A stretch of 64,000 nt of DNA, taken from the NCBI GenBank assembly GCA_951640195.1, contig OX621163.1, forward strand, positions 1,984,001-2,048,000, read 5' to 3'. The notes under the pieces were generated by a model. It had not been told where the DNA came from, did not search any database, and saw only the letters and a list, made by a program, of their open reading frames with translations. Positions 35,135-44,782 of this stretch are shown here, in pieces; position 1 is the first letter of the stretch; each line of letters begins with the position of its first letter. Source of the stretch: Porpolomopsis calyptriformis (Eukaryota; Basidiomycota; Agaricomycetes; Agaricales; Hygrophoraceae). A program made the position numbers and the translations under genes.

Positions 35135-35224
35135 TGTGACCAGTGTGTCACATTCATCTTCAGACACAACTGTCTACACAACTGCATACCACAATGCCAA
35201 GAAAACTGCATCAAATCTTTCAAG

Positions 35225-36788
35225 ATGTCGAAGAATGTCATAATTATCGCAAAACAGAAGATCAGTGACCAGATGAAGTTACTTCTAGATGGTGTTGCCG
35301 AACCCGAAGATTACAAGATCTGGGGGCAACAATTTTGCAAGTTGCTGGTAAGTCTCATGTTTTTAATCCTTTTTCTTTGCTAATCCATCTTTTAGATCGC
35401 ATATAATCAGGTCGTGAAGGCCCTGAAGGAAACGTCAATGGACAACGAGGTCATTGCATGGCAAAAGGAGGCCTGCGAGACCTTTGATGTCTTTGAGGAA
35501 TGAGGGTGGTTGGATTGGGCAGGGGAGATGCTGATACCAAGGCTGGCAGAGGTGGTGCATCGGGAGGTCGAGGAGAAAGCAGAGGCAGAGAGGGTAGAGT
35601 GAGAGTGAAGGGCGGAAGAGGAATGCGAGGCGAGGGAGAGGGCGGAGACGTCTGTGTGGGAGGAACGAGAGAGGGTCAAGTGTGAGGAGTGAGAGGAACA
35701 AGAGCAAGTGGAGTGCAAAGAATGAGAGAAGCGAGAGGGTGGAACGGGAGGTGCGAGAGAAGTGGGAGCAAGAGGTACAGGAGGAACGAGAATGGGAGCA
35801 ATAGGATGCAGAGGGCTGGAAGCGTGTGGAGGAAGCCTACAAGAGGCTCCTCCAGTCGCTTATGGATGGAAAGATCGATGAGGAGGAGTTCCATTGAGAG
35901 ACAGAAAAGGCAGTGGGCGAAGGCGAAATGAAGGTGGTAGAGGTGTTGGCAGACATGCCAGACACAACAGGGGCGATGATGGAGACAATGGAGGATGGGC
36001 ACCAGCCCCGGACGGCGAAGACGAATTGATGGCAGCAGCACAATCGCTGACTGCTGAAGAACTGGTTGAGCGGTCCAAGGCAGCGTATCGGGAGAGAATG
36101 GTGGAGAAGGGATGATCCCTTCTGGTGATGACGACGCAGGAGTACCGCAAGTGAAAAGCGATGGAGGAGACTTTGTGCCTGGTTGAGGGCAAAGTGAGTC
36201 TCCTTCTTTTCTCTTATTTTTGTTTTTACTAATGGACTCTTTTATTTCATAGTGTGATTTCTGTGAAAAGGTTGGCGTGGAATGCGAAATCAACCCTGCT
36301 GATCTGTTATGCATCAAGTGCATAACGGATAAGTGCGGCTGCTATTGGAAGGGGGAAACCTGCTTGGGCAAGAAGTTCAAGCCGTGGCCCAAGGTGGAAT
36401 CGAAGGGCGCGAACAAGTCAGTGACAGTGGAAGAGTCAAAGAAGGGGGTTTGGAAATCGGTGAGGGCCATATCTTGTAAGTAATTCTTTTTCTATCATTT
36501 GTTTTTCTTTTCTAACCTCTTCTTTTTATAGGTCCTGTGGTTTATATCAATGAGACCCCACCCTTCGAGGAGGAAATGGTGGGCGAAAGCTCGAAGGAAA
36601 CGACTTGGCCAATCACAGGTTGGAAAGGGAAGGTGAAGGTGAAGGCAGCTGATGAAGAGAAATCGCGAGAGGTGTTGGCGGCAATTGTGGAGGAGAAAGC
36701 ACATGTAAAAGCACAAATCATCATTCTCAAAGAGATTTTAAGGGGTTTAGAAGAGAAGGAAGAGGAAATGGTCTTGAACCAATTGTAG
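35225..36788 (+). pseudogene. Gene I2, antisense passenger gene of element H2
   Basis: The frame starts ATG 35225 (MSKNVIIIAKQKISDQ...). An intron follows at about 35350-35397 (GTAAGT...TTTTAG), then a long, very charged Glu/Arg-rich coiled-coil part (35400-36190) with several TGA stops. An intron lies at about 36193-36253, then the cysteine cluster exon (CDFCEKVGVECEI..., LLCIKCITDKCGCYW). Another intron lies at about 36477-36532, then a helical C-terminus ending EEMVLNQL at 36786-36788. The cysteine spacing CX2CX6C...CX2CX6C resembles Zn2Cys6-like clusters; DNA binding is inference. The gene runs opposite to gag-pol and converges on it. Every intron that can be compared is conserved in I1. 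Confidence 0.6.
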
Positions 36789-37577
36789 CTTTTACTTGTC
36801 TTGTATATTTTTTGTAGCCTTTAGTCTTTCTCCTCTAAAATTGTATTTTTGTTTCTAAAAAAAAATGAAAGAAAGACTTGAAATGAAAAAGATTGCGTAG
36901 AGTTTCATTATGGCAGGTTACAAGTCCTTGATTGCAACGCTATTGAGTGGTTCACTAGCTAGCGAACATTCCATGTCTCTAAGTCGTGAGGTTGATATGT
37001 CGAGGAATCATTTGGGAATTGCAATCGATCTTCGAGTGAAGTATGGGATGACTCTAAACGCAGCGATTGGGCAATGTAAGACGGATCTGTTGAGCTCTGC
37101 AATGATATAAGCTTTCCCTAGGTTTCGAGATATCACAACCAGGGGTCCTAGGTATCGAGGATGCATCTTTCAATTGAGAGACTTCTCAATTTTTATATTC
37201 CAAATGAGTACAAGATCGCCAGTCTTGAAGTTGTAGTCGCGAATAGTCTTTTTGTGTCTCTTCTCGAATCGAACAGCGGATCGTAGGCGAGCAGTGAGAA
37301 CCTTCGATCAAAGTTGCTCTAAGTCAGCATCTCATTTCTGTAGAGCAATTGCGCATTGCGATATTAGATCAGTTATTGAGAGAACTGAATCTGGAGTGGG
37401 AAGGAGATATGTTGCTTCGGAAATGTCTAAAGGTAGCAATGGCTGAGATCCAGTGACAGCGAAGTAGGGTGAGTATCCCAATCGCTTTTGGGTAGTGACG
37501 CGCTCAGCCCAGAATACGGAGTAAGCTCCGATTGACCATTGCTTCTGATTGCCATCGACAGCTTTGAATAGCAATTG

Positions 37578-38198
37578 TGTCAGAAATCTTGAACCTGATA
37601 CCTTGCACCATCTGAACACACTCGTTTTGCACACCTTTGGATGATGTCATATCATCTTGTGCGATCTGAGTATACTCATCCTGTGCACCTTCAGATGATG
37701 TCATATCATCTTGTGCAATCCGAGTGTACTTATCCTGCGCACTAAACCAAAGATAACTCAAGATCTACTGATCGGATTCATTCCGAAATTGGTTCGTTAG
37801 AATCCCTAAAGCCGTGCGCCATCCGAGTGCACTCAACTTGCCCACTCTGAGCCACTCCACCATTCGGACCATCCATAATGGTCCCTTTCTTCCCTTTCTA
37901 CTTTTTATCCCATACATTCTGTTAGAGTCCCCTTTGAAGGCTATATTGTAGATGACTTCCCCTTACATACAAGATCCTTATGACCCTTAGATGTTCGTTC
38001 CTCTTAGTCCTTCATAAAATCCCTTTATTTACTATGCATATATAACATACGCATTTTATAGTAGACTACTCTAGTTTTGACTTACTTGTCTACATACTGT
38101 GGTTCCATCTTGAATCCAACTGTCCTTTGGAATACTTGTCAATCCTAGACTGTGTCGTGTTAGGCCCAGAGAACCCCCTTGGAACCTCGGTCCTGACA
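37578..38198 (+). mobile_element. Solo LTR of family F inside H2
   Basis: 621 bp, TGTCAGAAATC...GGTCCTGACA, matching 11961-12690 except for two fewer 54-bp units. Flanks are AATTG (37573-37577) and GATTG (38199-38203). The empty site in H1 (near 27015, GCGATTGTCAT) shows that the target was GATTG and that the left copy changed CG to CA. It lies in the integrase of H2. Confidence 0.9.
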
Positions 38199-38967
38199 GA
38201 TTGTTATACATCAAAGTGAGATCGTTTGACTATCCCATTCACATGAGAGTTGTATCCACTGATGCGAATGTGGTTGATCTGATAGCACTTGGCGAGGTGA
38301 TCTACGGCTCCTAAGAAGGCTGTTCCATTATCCATGACGATTTCTCGAAGAGAGCCCCAGCGACAGATTATATCCTCAAAGATCCATTCGCCAATTGATT
38401 TAGCTGTTTCTGAACGAAGCATTCGGAATTCAGGATAGTGGGTGAGGGAGCATCACCCTTGGACTATATATTGGAATGGACCAGATCAGGGCATGTGCAT
38501 AGTGTCGACGTAGATTTTGGCAAATAGGGGAGCTGGCGTGGAGATGGTTGGAGGGATGAGGGCTTGCATCGTTTGGCAAACCTGACAGGTATGACACATC
38601 CAAATGAACCAGACTATGTCAGGGGCCATATGGGGCCACCAGAAATGTTCAGAAATGATCGATCGAGTAGTGAAGATAGCCTTGTGGCCTGTTCGATTGT
38701 GAAGTTCCATTATGATCACTAATCAGCGATCTGGATTGATGACTAATTTATGAGCACCTTGTCTATCTTTTCACCATAGTTGATAGTTGTTGATAAAGAA
38801 CTCTTCACAGTATCATATAAAACTTGCATAGTTATTGTCGGACATGTTGCTCAGTTGTTCAAGATCTGAGAGCCATTTTCAAATGGAGATAAGTCATCAA
38901 TCATCTTGCTGAGCTGCTTCTGATCACAGAATGATGTTATAGGAATCTGTATGTGGGTGGATAGGGT

Positions 38968-38989
38968 CCTCCTCCTCCTCACTGAAATG
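38968..38989 (-). other. Central polypurine tract of element H2
   Basis: On the element strand CATTTCAGTGAGGAGGAG is identical over 18 nt to the 3' polypurine tract at 35058. The matching place in H1 is 27789-27810 (one change). It sits between RNase H and integrase, like central tracts known in Ty1 and lentiviruses. Confidence 0.55.
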
Positions 38990-41900
38990 TTTACTCTGCG
39001 AGTAAACTGAGGTTGGCAATTGGAGGGTTCTCATTTGGGGCACGGGTGAATTGTTAATATGGTGCATTAATCCGTGAATGCGATCAATCCAATCGTCGAA
39101 GTCTTTATTGATTGGTTCTTCGTCATCTTGGTCATCAGGTTGTCGGGGACGTCAAGAGAGACCATTGGGACCATGGTTCGAACCAGCGATGTGTACCAAA
39201 GTAAAATGGAATGTGAGGATCGCTATAATCCATCTGTTAATACTAGCTTGAGGTGCGATGTCTGGGTTCGCTAGCATTCCTTTGATATATTGAGCATTGA
39301 CTTCTATAATGAGGTTCTGAACACCAATAAGGTAGAGTTGGAGCAATCGCAAAGCTCAATAGAGACTGTAGATTTTGAGTTTCAGCTGAGAGAACCTTCT
39401 TTCTTGATCATTCAATGTGATCGAACTGAATCAATTATAGTATTGTTTCTTTGGGTTGTTGGGATCACATTGGCACAAGTGAAAGCTAACAGCAATATAG
39501 GAGGTGTCAACAGTGAGTATGACAGGAGCATCAGAAGTATAATCGAGGACTCGCAGAGCAGGCAATTCTAGAAGGGCTTGTTTTAGGTCCTCTTGAGCAG
39601 CAAGTTGATCAGGACTGAATTCGAAGGGCATATCCTTCCTAGTGAGCTTGACAAGGTGGTGCGCCCGATGCGTGAAGTTGCAAATGAAAATCTGAATGAC
39701 GCCAATAGTGCCAAGAAAGGCTTGAACTTTGGAGAGGTCTTTACAGGGACCCCAGTTTCGGATTGCTGAGACACGCGATTCATCTGGTAGTTATCCTAAG
39801 TGAGTACATCAGTGTCCAAGAATGGTGGTTTCTTCTGCGCACAAGAACAATTTATAGCCTGACATGGTTCTACTGCAATATTTCATTTGCTGGACTATTC
39901 AATTGAGATTCCTGAAGTGTTCCCACATGAATCGTCGAATTCCATCGTTCTCTGGAATCGTTTCATAGGATCCATTGGGTAGTATGTATCAAGTTGTGGG
40001 ACCCTTCACAGGGATATCATTGATATAGGGGATCGTAAACTCTGGAATCTCTGGTTGGAGAATATAGGTGATGTCATCGTGAAAAATGGGCACAGAATTT
40101 GTCCATCCCATAGGTAGGGTAACTAGTCGATGAGCCCCATAGGGTGTTTGGAATGTGGTTAGATCGCAAGATGAAGGTGCGATTACTCGTTCGTTATATC
40201 CGACGTAAAGATCAAACATAGCGCTGCAGGATTGACCACCGAACTGTTCGGCCAAGTGTTTGGGGATTGGCGTGACTCCTGAATGTCGAATCGTGACTTG
40301 ATTGAGTGGTTTGAGACTGTGAACGATTCTAAGTTCTTTTCCCCCTTTCTTTAGAATGGTGAACCATTGTGATCGATGGGAGGAGTTTGATGGTTCGTAA
40401 ACACCAGCATTGATTTTTCACTGGATAACTTTGCAGACTTCATGATAGATACCTGGGGGAATCGGAATATTCTTTTGTACCAAAGGTGTATGTAGTACTA
40501 CTGGGAGATCGATGGGAGGGAAAAAGTCGGATCTGAAACGTCCTCATTTGGAGTCATTCCAGGTGAAGGCGAGATCTTGCTTTCTCATGAAATCATGAAG
40601 GAGAGCCCTTTCCTGAGGCCAAAGAAAATCTCCAGGGTGAGCTTTATCCAAAAGCTCCATTCATTCGATTGTATATCGTTCGGTTGGAGTAAACATCAGG
40701 GGGTTTGGGTCAAGTGTTGGCATGTCCATGAGTGGATCGCCAAGGATTTTTCGAATGATTCAGAACTTGTCGGGGAGTTTAGCTACTATAGAGCAAACTT
40801 TCTTTGAGATGGGTTTATATTTCTTTTTCGATGCAAGGAAGGTTGCAATTTCCATCGATCGATCAAGACTGTCGGAATCAGAAGGTCGATCACTAGTCAA
40901 TCGAGATTTAGAGATAAGGTCGGGAAGGTCACAAGCGGATAAATAGGCATGGGAAACTATTGAAACTTTATTTGATACGCATAAAGGTGCACAGGAATTG
41001 ATAGATAGCATAGATGTAGTGTGGTCGTAATCTAGAATTATCATGATCTCTCCTTGATCAGGAATCAAATCCTCAATGAGCGAAAATCTGAATGATGCTT
41101 CAGTAGACCTCATGGAACTGTTGGAATCATAACAGTCCTTCTGCTATTCGGATCGCAAATAGTAATCGTCTGGTTTTCGTCGGCGAAATTCTTGATGAGG
41201 CTTTGAGCTAACACGTCGAACGGTCTTCCAAGCAGGATATCATAGGCGGGAGTGCGAATGACATGGATCTGAAGGTAGAGGGTTATGTCGCTGATCTGAC
41301 AGGGGACATTCCTTGCAAGACCTAAGGATTGGTCTATTTCACCATTGGCCAATTGCATATTGAGTTGAATGGTCAGGTTGTAGATTAGTCCTAGATTGTG
41401 GCAAACAGCTTTGGACATGGTGATTATCTGAGATCTGGGATCGACGATACATTCGATCGTTTCTTTATGATCGATCAACATGATGATCGATCAGAGAGTG
41501 TGCAATTCCTTTGCAACAGTAATGGTGTGAGGAGTTTCATCGGATGAGAGGGTGTTTAGATATGACTCATAGGGGTCAGGCATAGTGATTGAACAATCGT
41601 CGTTGTTGCAATAAGAGAGGGCATCATTCGGAATTGCTTCTACTTCGACAGTTTTGACTGCGATCAGTCGACTAGGAGGCTGAGTCCATTTAGGCATTAC
41701 TGCCTCTCGAACCTTCAATCGAACTTTGGGTGAGAGGGATAGTAACTCTTCAGGGGAAAGCGTGACGCAAGGGGTTTTTATCGAATGAGTATAGACGTTG
41801 GAGGCGATTTTCGAGTCTTGGATCAGTGCTTGAGTGTGGTATGAGGGGTCTTTGTCTCTTTTCACCATCGGAGAGCCAAAGTTTCAGACGTGGGGTGGTA

Positions 41901-42012
41901 CATAGTTAGACTCTGTCGCTTTCGCAAATGGATGTTCCTGCATAGCTGGCTGAGTTAGGGTGGTCGCAATTGGAGTGCTTGATTGGTTGTCAGTTGCTTT
42001 CTCTTTGTCCGG

Positions 42013-42585
42013 TGATGCAATGTGGAGCCATCTGAGCTCTGGGATCTGCCCCGAGAGATGATGGGAGGCACAATAGAAAGGAGCTATCAAAGAAATTGTG
42101 AAAATCGAGGAAATAGAAGAAATCGGAAAATCGGAGCACTCTCTAGAGTGCTAGAGGTGGTTGAAGAGGCTCAAACATGAAGGACTAGATGTGGGACGAT
42201 GGGATCTATCTTCCTTCTCTATGATACAAACATATCTACAAGTAAATATATCTGTGAAAACAAAGATCCCTTTATATGCTATATAGTAAAGGGATGAGAC
42301 TTCTAAATGAAGCCACCAGTGAAAGGGTTGATGGGAACGATGAAAATCTACACAATGGATGTCTGGCTATCAGATGCATCCTTTGATATGAGCTGCGAAT
42401 GTGAATCGAAGGATCAGAGAATTCGAAGAAATTTGCAGAAATCCAAAGCATTTGGAGATAAATCGCTGGACAGGAAGCCAAATCGCATAGTCGGGAACAT
42501 CGTAGCAGTGTAGTAGACGTCTGGGGGATCATGTCGATATATAAAACATGTCCTCCGGAGCTCAAGGGACCAAGGGGTGGTATTA
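42013..42585 (+). mobile_element. Solo LTR J inside gag of H2
   Basis: 573 bp starting TGATGCAATG and ending GTGGTATTA, flanked by CCGG at 42009-42012 and 42586-42589. Element H1 has the empty site at about 30,705-30,715 (TCCAGTTCC, again with a CpG change). It contains a TATA-rich stretch around 42270-42290. No other copy is in the window; classification as an LTR rests on the TG start, the 4-bp duplication and the size. Strand is arbitrary. Confidence 0.65.
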
Positions 42586-44003
42586 CCGGTTCCTGTCGTT
42601 GAGGCTGAATGATCTCTACTCCATCGAACGTCTTTTTGCTCCTTAATGCAAAAATCTCTTTTTCAAGAGTGGCAATCCATTTGTCGGTGGATAGTTGATA
42701 AGTTTCGGTTGCTAGGTCGCGATTGATACCAGCTGAAATTCCATACATCATTCCAGCAGTTGGAGTCAGGTTTTGCTTATACCATTCATCCATTCATTCT
42801 TTCAAGGTTTTTCCCGGCATTTGCTGGGAAACGAACCTGTCATTCAGGAGTACGATCCTTCCTTCAAAGTTCTTCTTGCATCAACCATTTTGGATATATT
42901 CGCGGCAGGTCAGGTAGTTTCCAATGAAGTGATCAGGACTTCTACAGAAGATGCAAGTTTTCGGTTCAAATGGGTCAGGAGTGTTGGGTCATCATTCCAA
43001 TGATTGTGGCGATCGAGGGGACTGGTTTCATTTAGGGGGACCTCTATTGTCCAGGGTTTTAACCAACGTAGTCATTAGTTTCTCCATGAAGACGCTGAGG
43101 TCTTCTTGTTTAGTGGCAGGGGTAGTAGTCATCATCGAAGTCATAGTTTCGCGCAGTAGGAAAGTGTTTGGAGATGTTCCATACAGAACAAAATGGGCTG
43201 CCTCATTGATATCGTTTACCCCATAAGGATTGTCAGGGAAGTGATTGGGGAACTTAATTTCCAGTCGTCGGACGATCCTAGACCAGAGTTCAGGTTGGAA
43301 TCCTCAGATGAAGGCGCAACTTTGTTCCACTTCGGAGATTCTATTCTTCAATCGCAGGAATTTAGTGATCACAAGGAATAATCAGAAATACGCTCTGAGT
43401 TTGTTCGTGTTTATAATCCCTAGTTGAAGCTGTTCTCCAACTATCTTGTCCATATTAGTGATGGACCATTTTTGATCATCTTCTAATCCTGGGTAGAGCT
43501 TGTAAATGGTGGCGACGAATTCATCAAACGTGTCTGGCTTGGAACTCTGTTTGGTATTCCCAGAGTTCGGAGGTATTGATGTCAACGTATTTGCAAGTGT
43601 AAGTCTTCTTAGCATTGTCATCGTTGATGCTACAGTTAGCGAAGAGACCTCTAAGGTCTTCAAAGTATCTTCAAAGTTCTTGAGGTTGTTTGGGGTTGAA
43701 CTTCGGAGCAGTCAAGTGACTGTGAGTGGGCATTACTAGGTTTGGTGGAGTTATCATAGTTGTTATAGAAATTGAGGATAAAGATGAAAGTGATATTGTA
43801 GAGGATGGTTCATCAGGTGAATCAGGTTAGTTGATTGAAGTTGGATTTCAATTTATTGGTAGGTTGGGAAGTGCTAGTTGGGTCGGATTGGTGTTCCAAG
43901 TGAATCTATCTCATAAGGTTGTGCTTTGAGTGACTTGATTGTCCATTGGGAATGGCAGTTCGAAGGACTGAGTTGAAGGAATCTTTTAAGATTTAATAGT
44001 GGG

Positions 44004-44021
44004 CCCTCGCGGTGGGCTCCA
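44004..44021 (-). other. tRNA-type primer-binding site of element H2
   Basis: On the element strand, three T residues after the 5' LTR, TGGAGCCCACCGCGAGGG begins with TGG, as expected for a site pairing with the CCA end of a tRNA. No complement is found within the LTR, unlike in element E. I cannot name the tRNA without a search. Confidence 0.5.
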
Positions 44022-44024
44022 AAA

Positions 44025-44632
44025 TGATACGTCTGCTTCATGTATGAGAACTGAACACAGAACAAGGTGCAAGGATGACTATAAAGAGTCTCGACACAGT
44101 CTATGATCGATGATCATGGAAAGGAAGTCTTTGATTATTCACAAACGTGATCAATTGGGGGATTAGAAGAATCGGAAGATCGAAATAGGAAGTCTTAGAA
44201 GATCTAGAGAGGATCTAGACTTGAGAGCGAGAGAGAAGTGAATATCTAACTTGTTGGATCACTAGCTACAACACACAGTATATATATCTTCTAGTACAAG
44301 GATCCCTTTGAATGTATATGATAAAGGGGGAGCCTCTCTAATGATCTAAGGGGAAAGTAGTGAATGGGAATGAAGAAGTCGAATGAAAAGAGAGAAATAG
44401 AAGAGAACTGATGCCTTTGAATAGTGTCTTCCCTTTGATATACAAACTTTCATTCACATTTGGAAAGCTTTGATTGTGTTCAGAGAGTTCGATGATTCTC
44501 AAACCCATTTGGGACGTTCAGGAGCTATCGGGAGTGTTCGCAGGGTTCGTGTTTGTATTCAAAGGACTTGATAGGCGTCTAGTATTCATATAGTTGAATC
44601 TACAGTAGTCAGGGGACAGAGGGGTCGTATCA
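44025..44632 (-). repeat. 5' LTR of element H2
   Basis: 608 bp, nearly identical to 34450-35057. It includes a TATATATA stretch near 44278 and a CCCTTT-rich part downstream. The right flank (44633-44782) shows nothing recognisable. Confidence 0.9.
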
Positions 44633-44782
44633 ATGGATATGTCTCGGATGACTCCAATTCATCCTTGGAGACTAACTGACACATACCAGGACTTATCTCT
44701 ACTTAGTTTCACTTAGCACACACCCTCTTGCTCATTTTCATCTAAACTCCTTCTCTATTCTTCTATTCTAAAAACAGGACTA

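Larger units (their letters stand above)
36890..44020 (-). pseudogene. Ty3/gypsy element H2, gag and pol
   Basis: Same order as H1. Gag lies at about 43990-42600 (the zinc knuckle is decayed: CIFCRSPDHFIGNY, last Cys lost). Protease is open 41481-41110 (ECIVDPRSQIITMS, DILLGRPFDVLAQS). RT is around 40255-39580 with active site YIND at 40016-40027. RNase H and integrase run to about 36920; the integrase is interrupted by the solo LTR at 37578. Stops are mostly TGA. DPRSQ in place of DPGSQ also damages the protease active site. Confidence 0.85.
34450..44632 (-). mobile_element. Ty3/gypsy element H2 with antisense gene I2
   Basis: A 10,183-bp element bounded by two 608-bp, nearly identical LTRs (34450-35057 and 44025-44632). 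In its own direction (leftward): 5' LTR, tRNA-type primer site, gag, protease, RT, RNase H, central polypurine tract, integrase, then gene I2 on the opposite strand, polypurine tract and 3' LTR. It contains two later insertions absent from H1: a solo LTR of family F (37578-38198) and solo LTR J (42013-42585). Flanking 5-mers (TCCGG left, ATGGA right) do not match, so one flank has been rearranged. Confidence 0.88.

Noticed and set aside
35676..36323. 216-codon open frame on the - strand opposite gene I2
   Set aside because: It is the mirror of a low-complexity Glu/Arg-rich coiled coil and has no conserved features; the + strand has introns conserved in I1.
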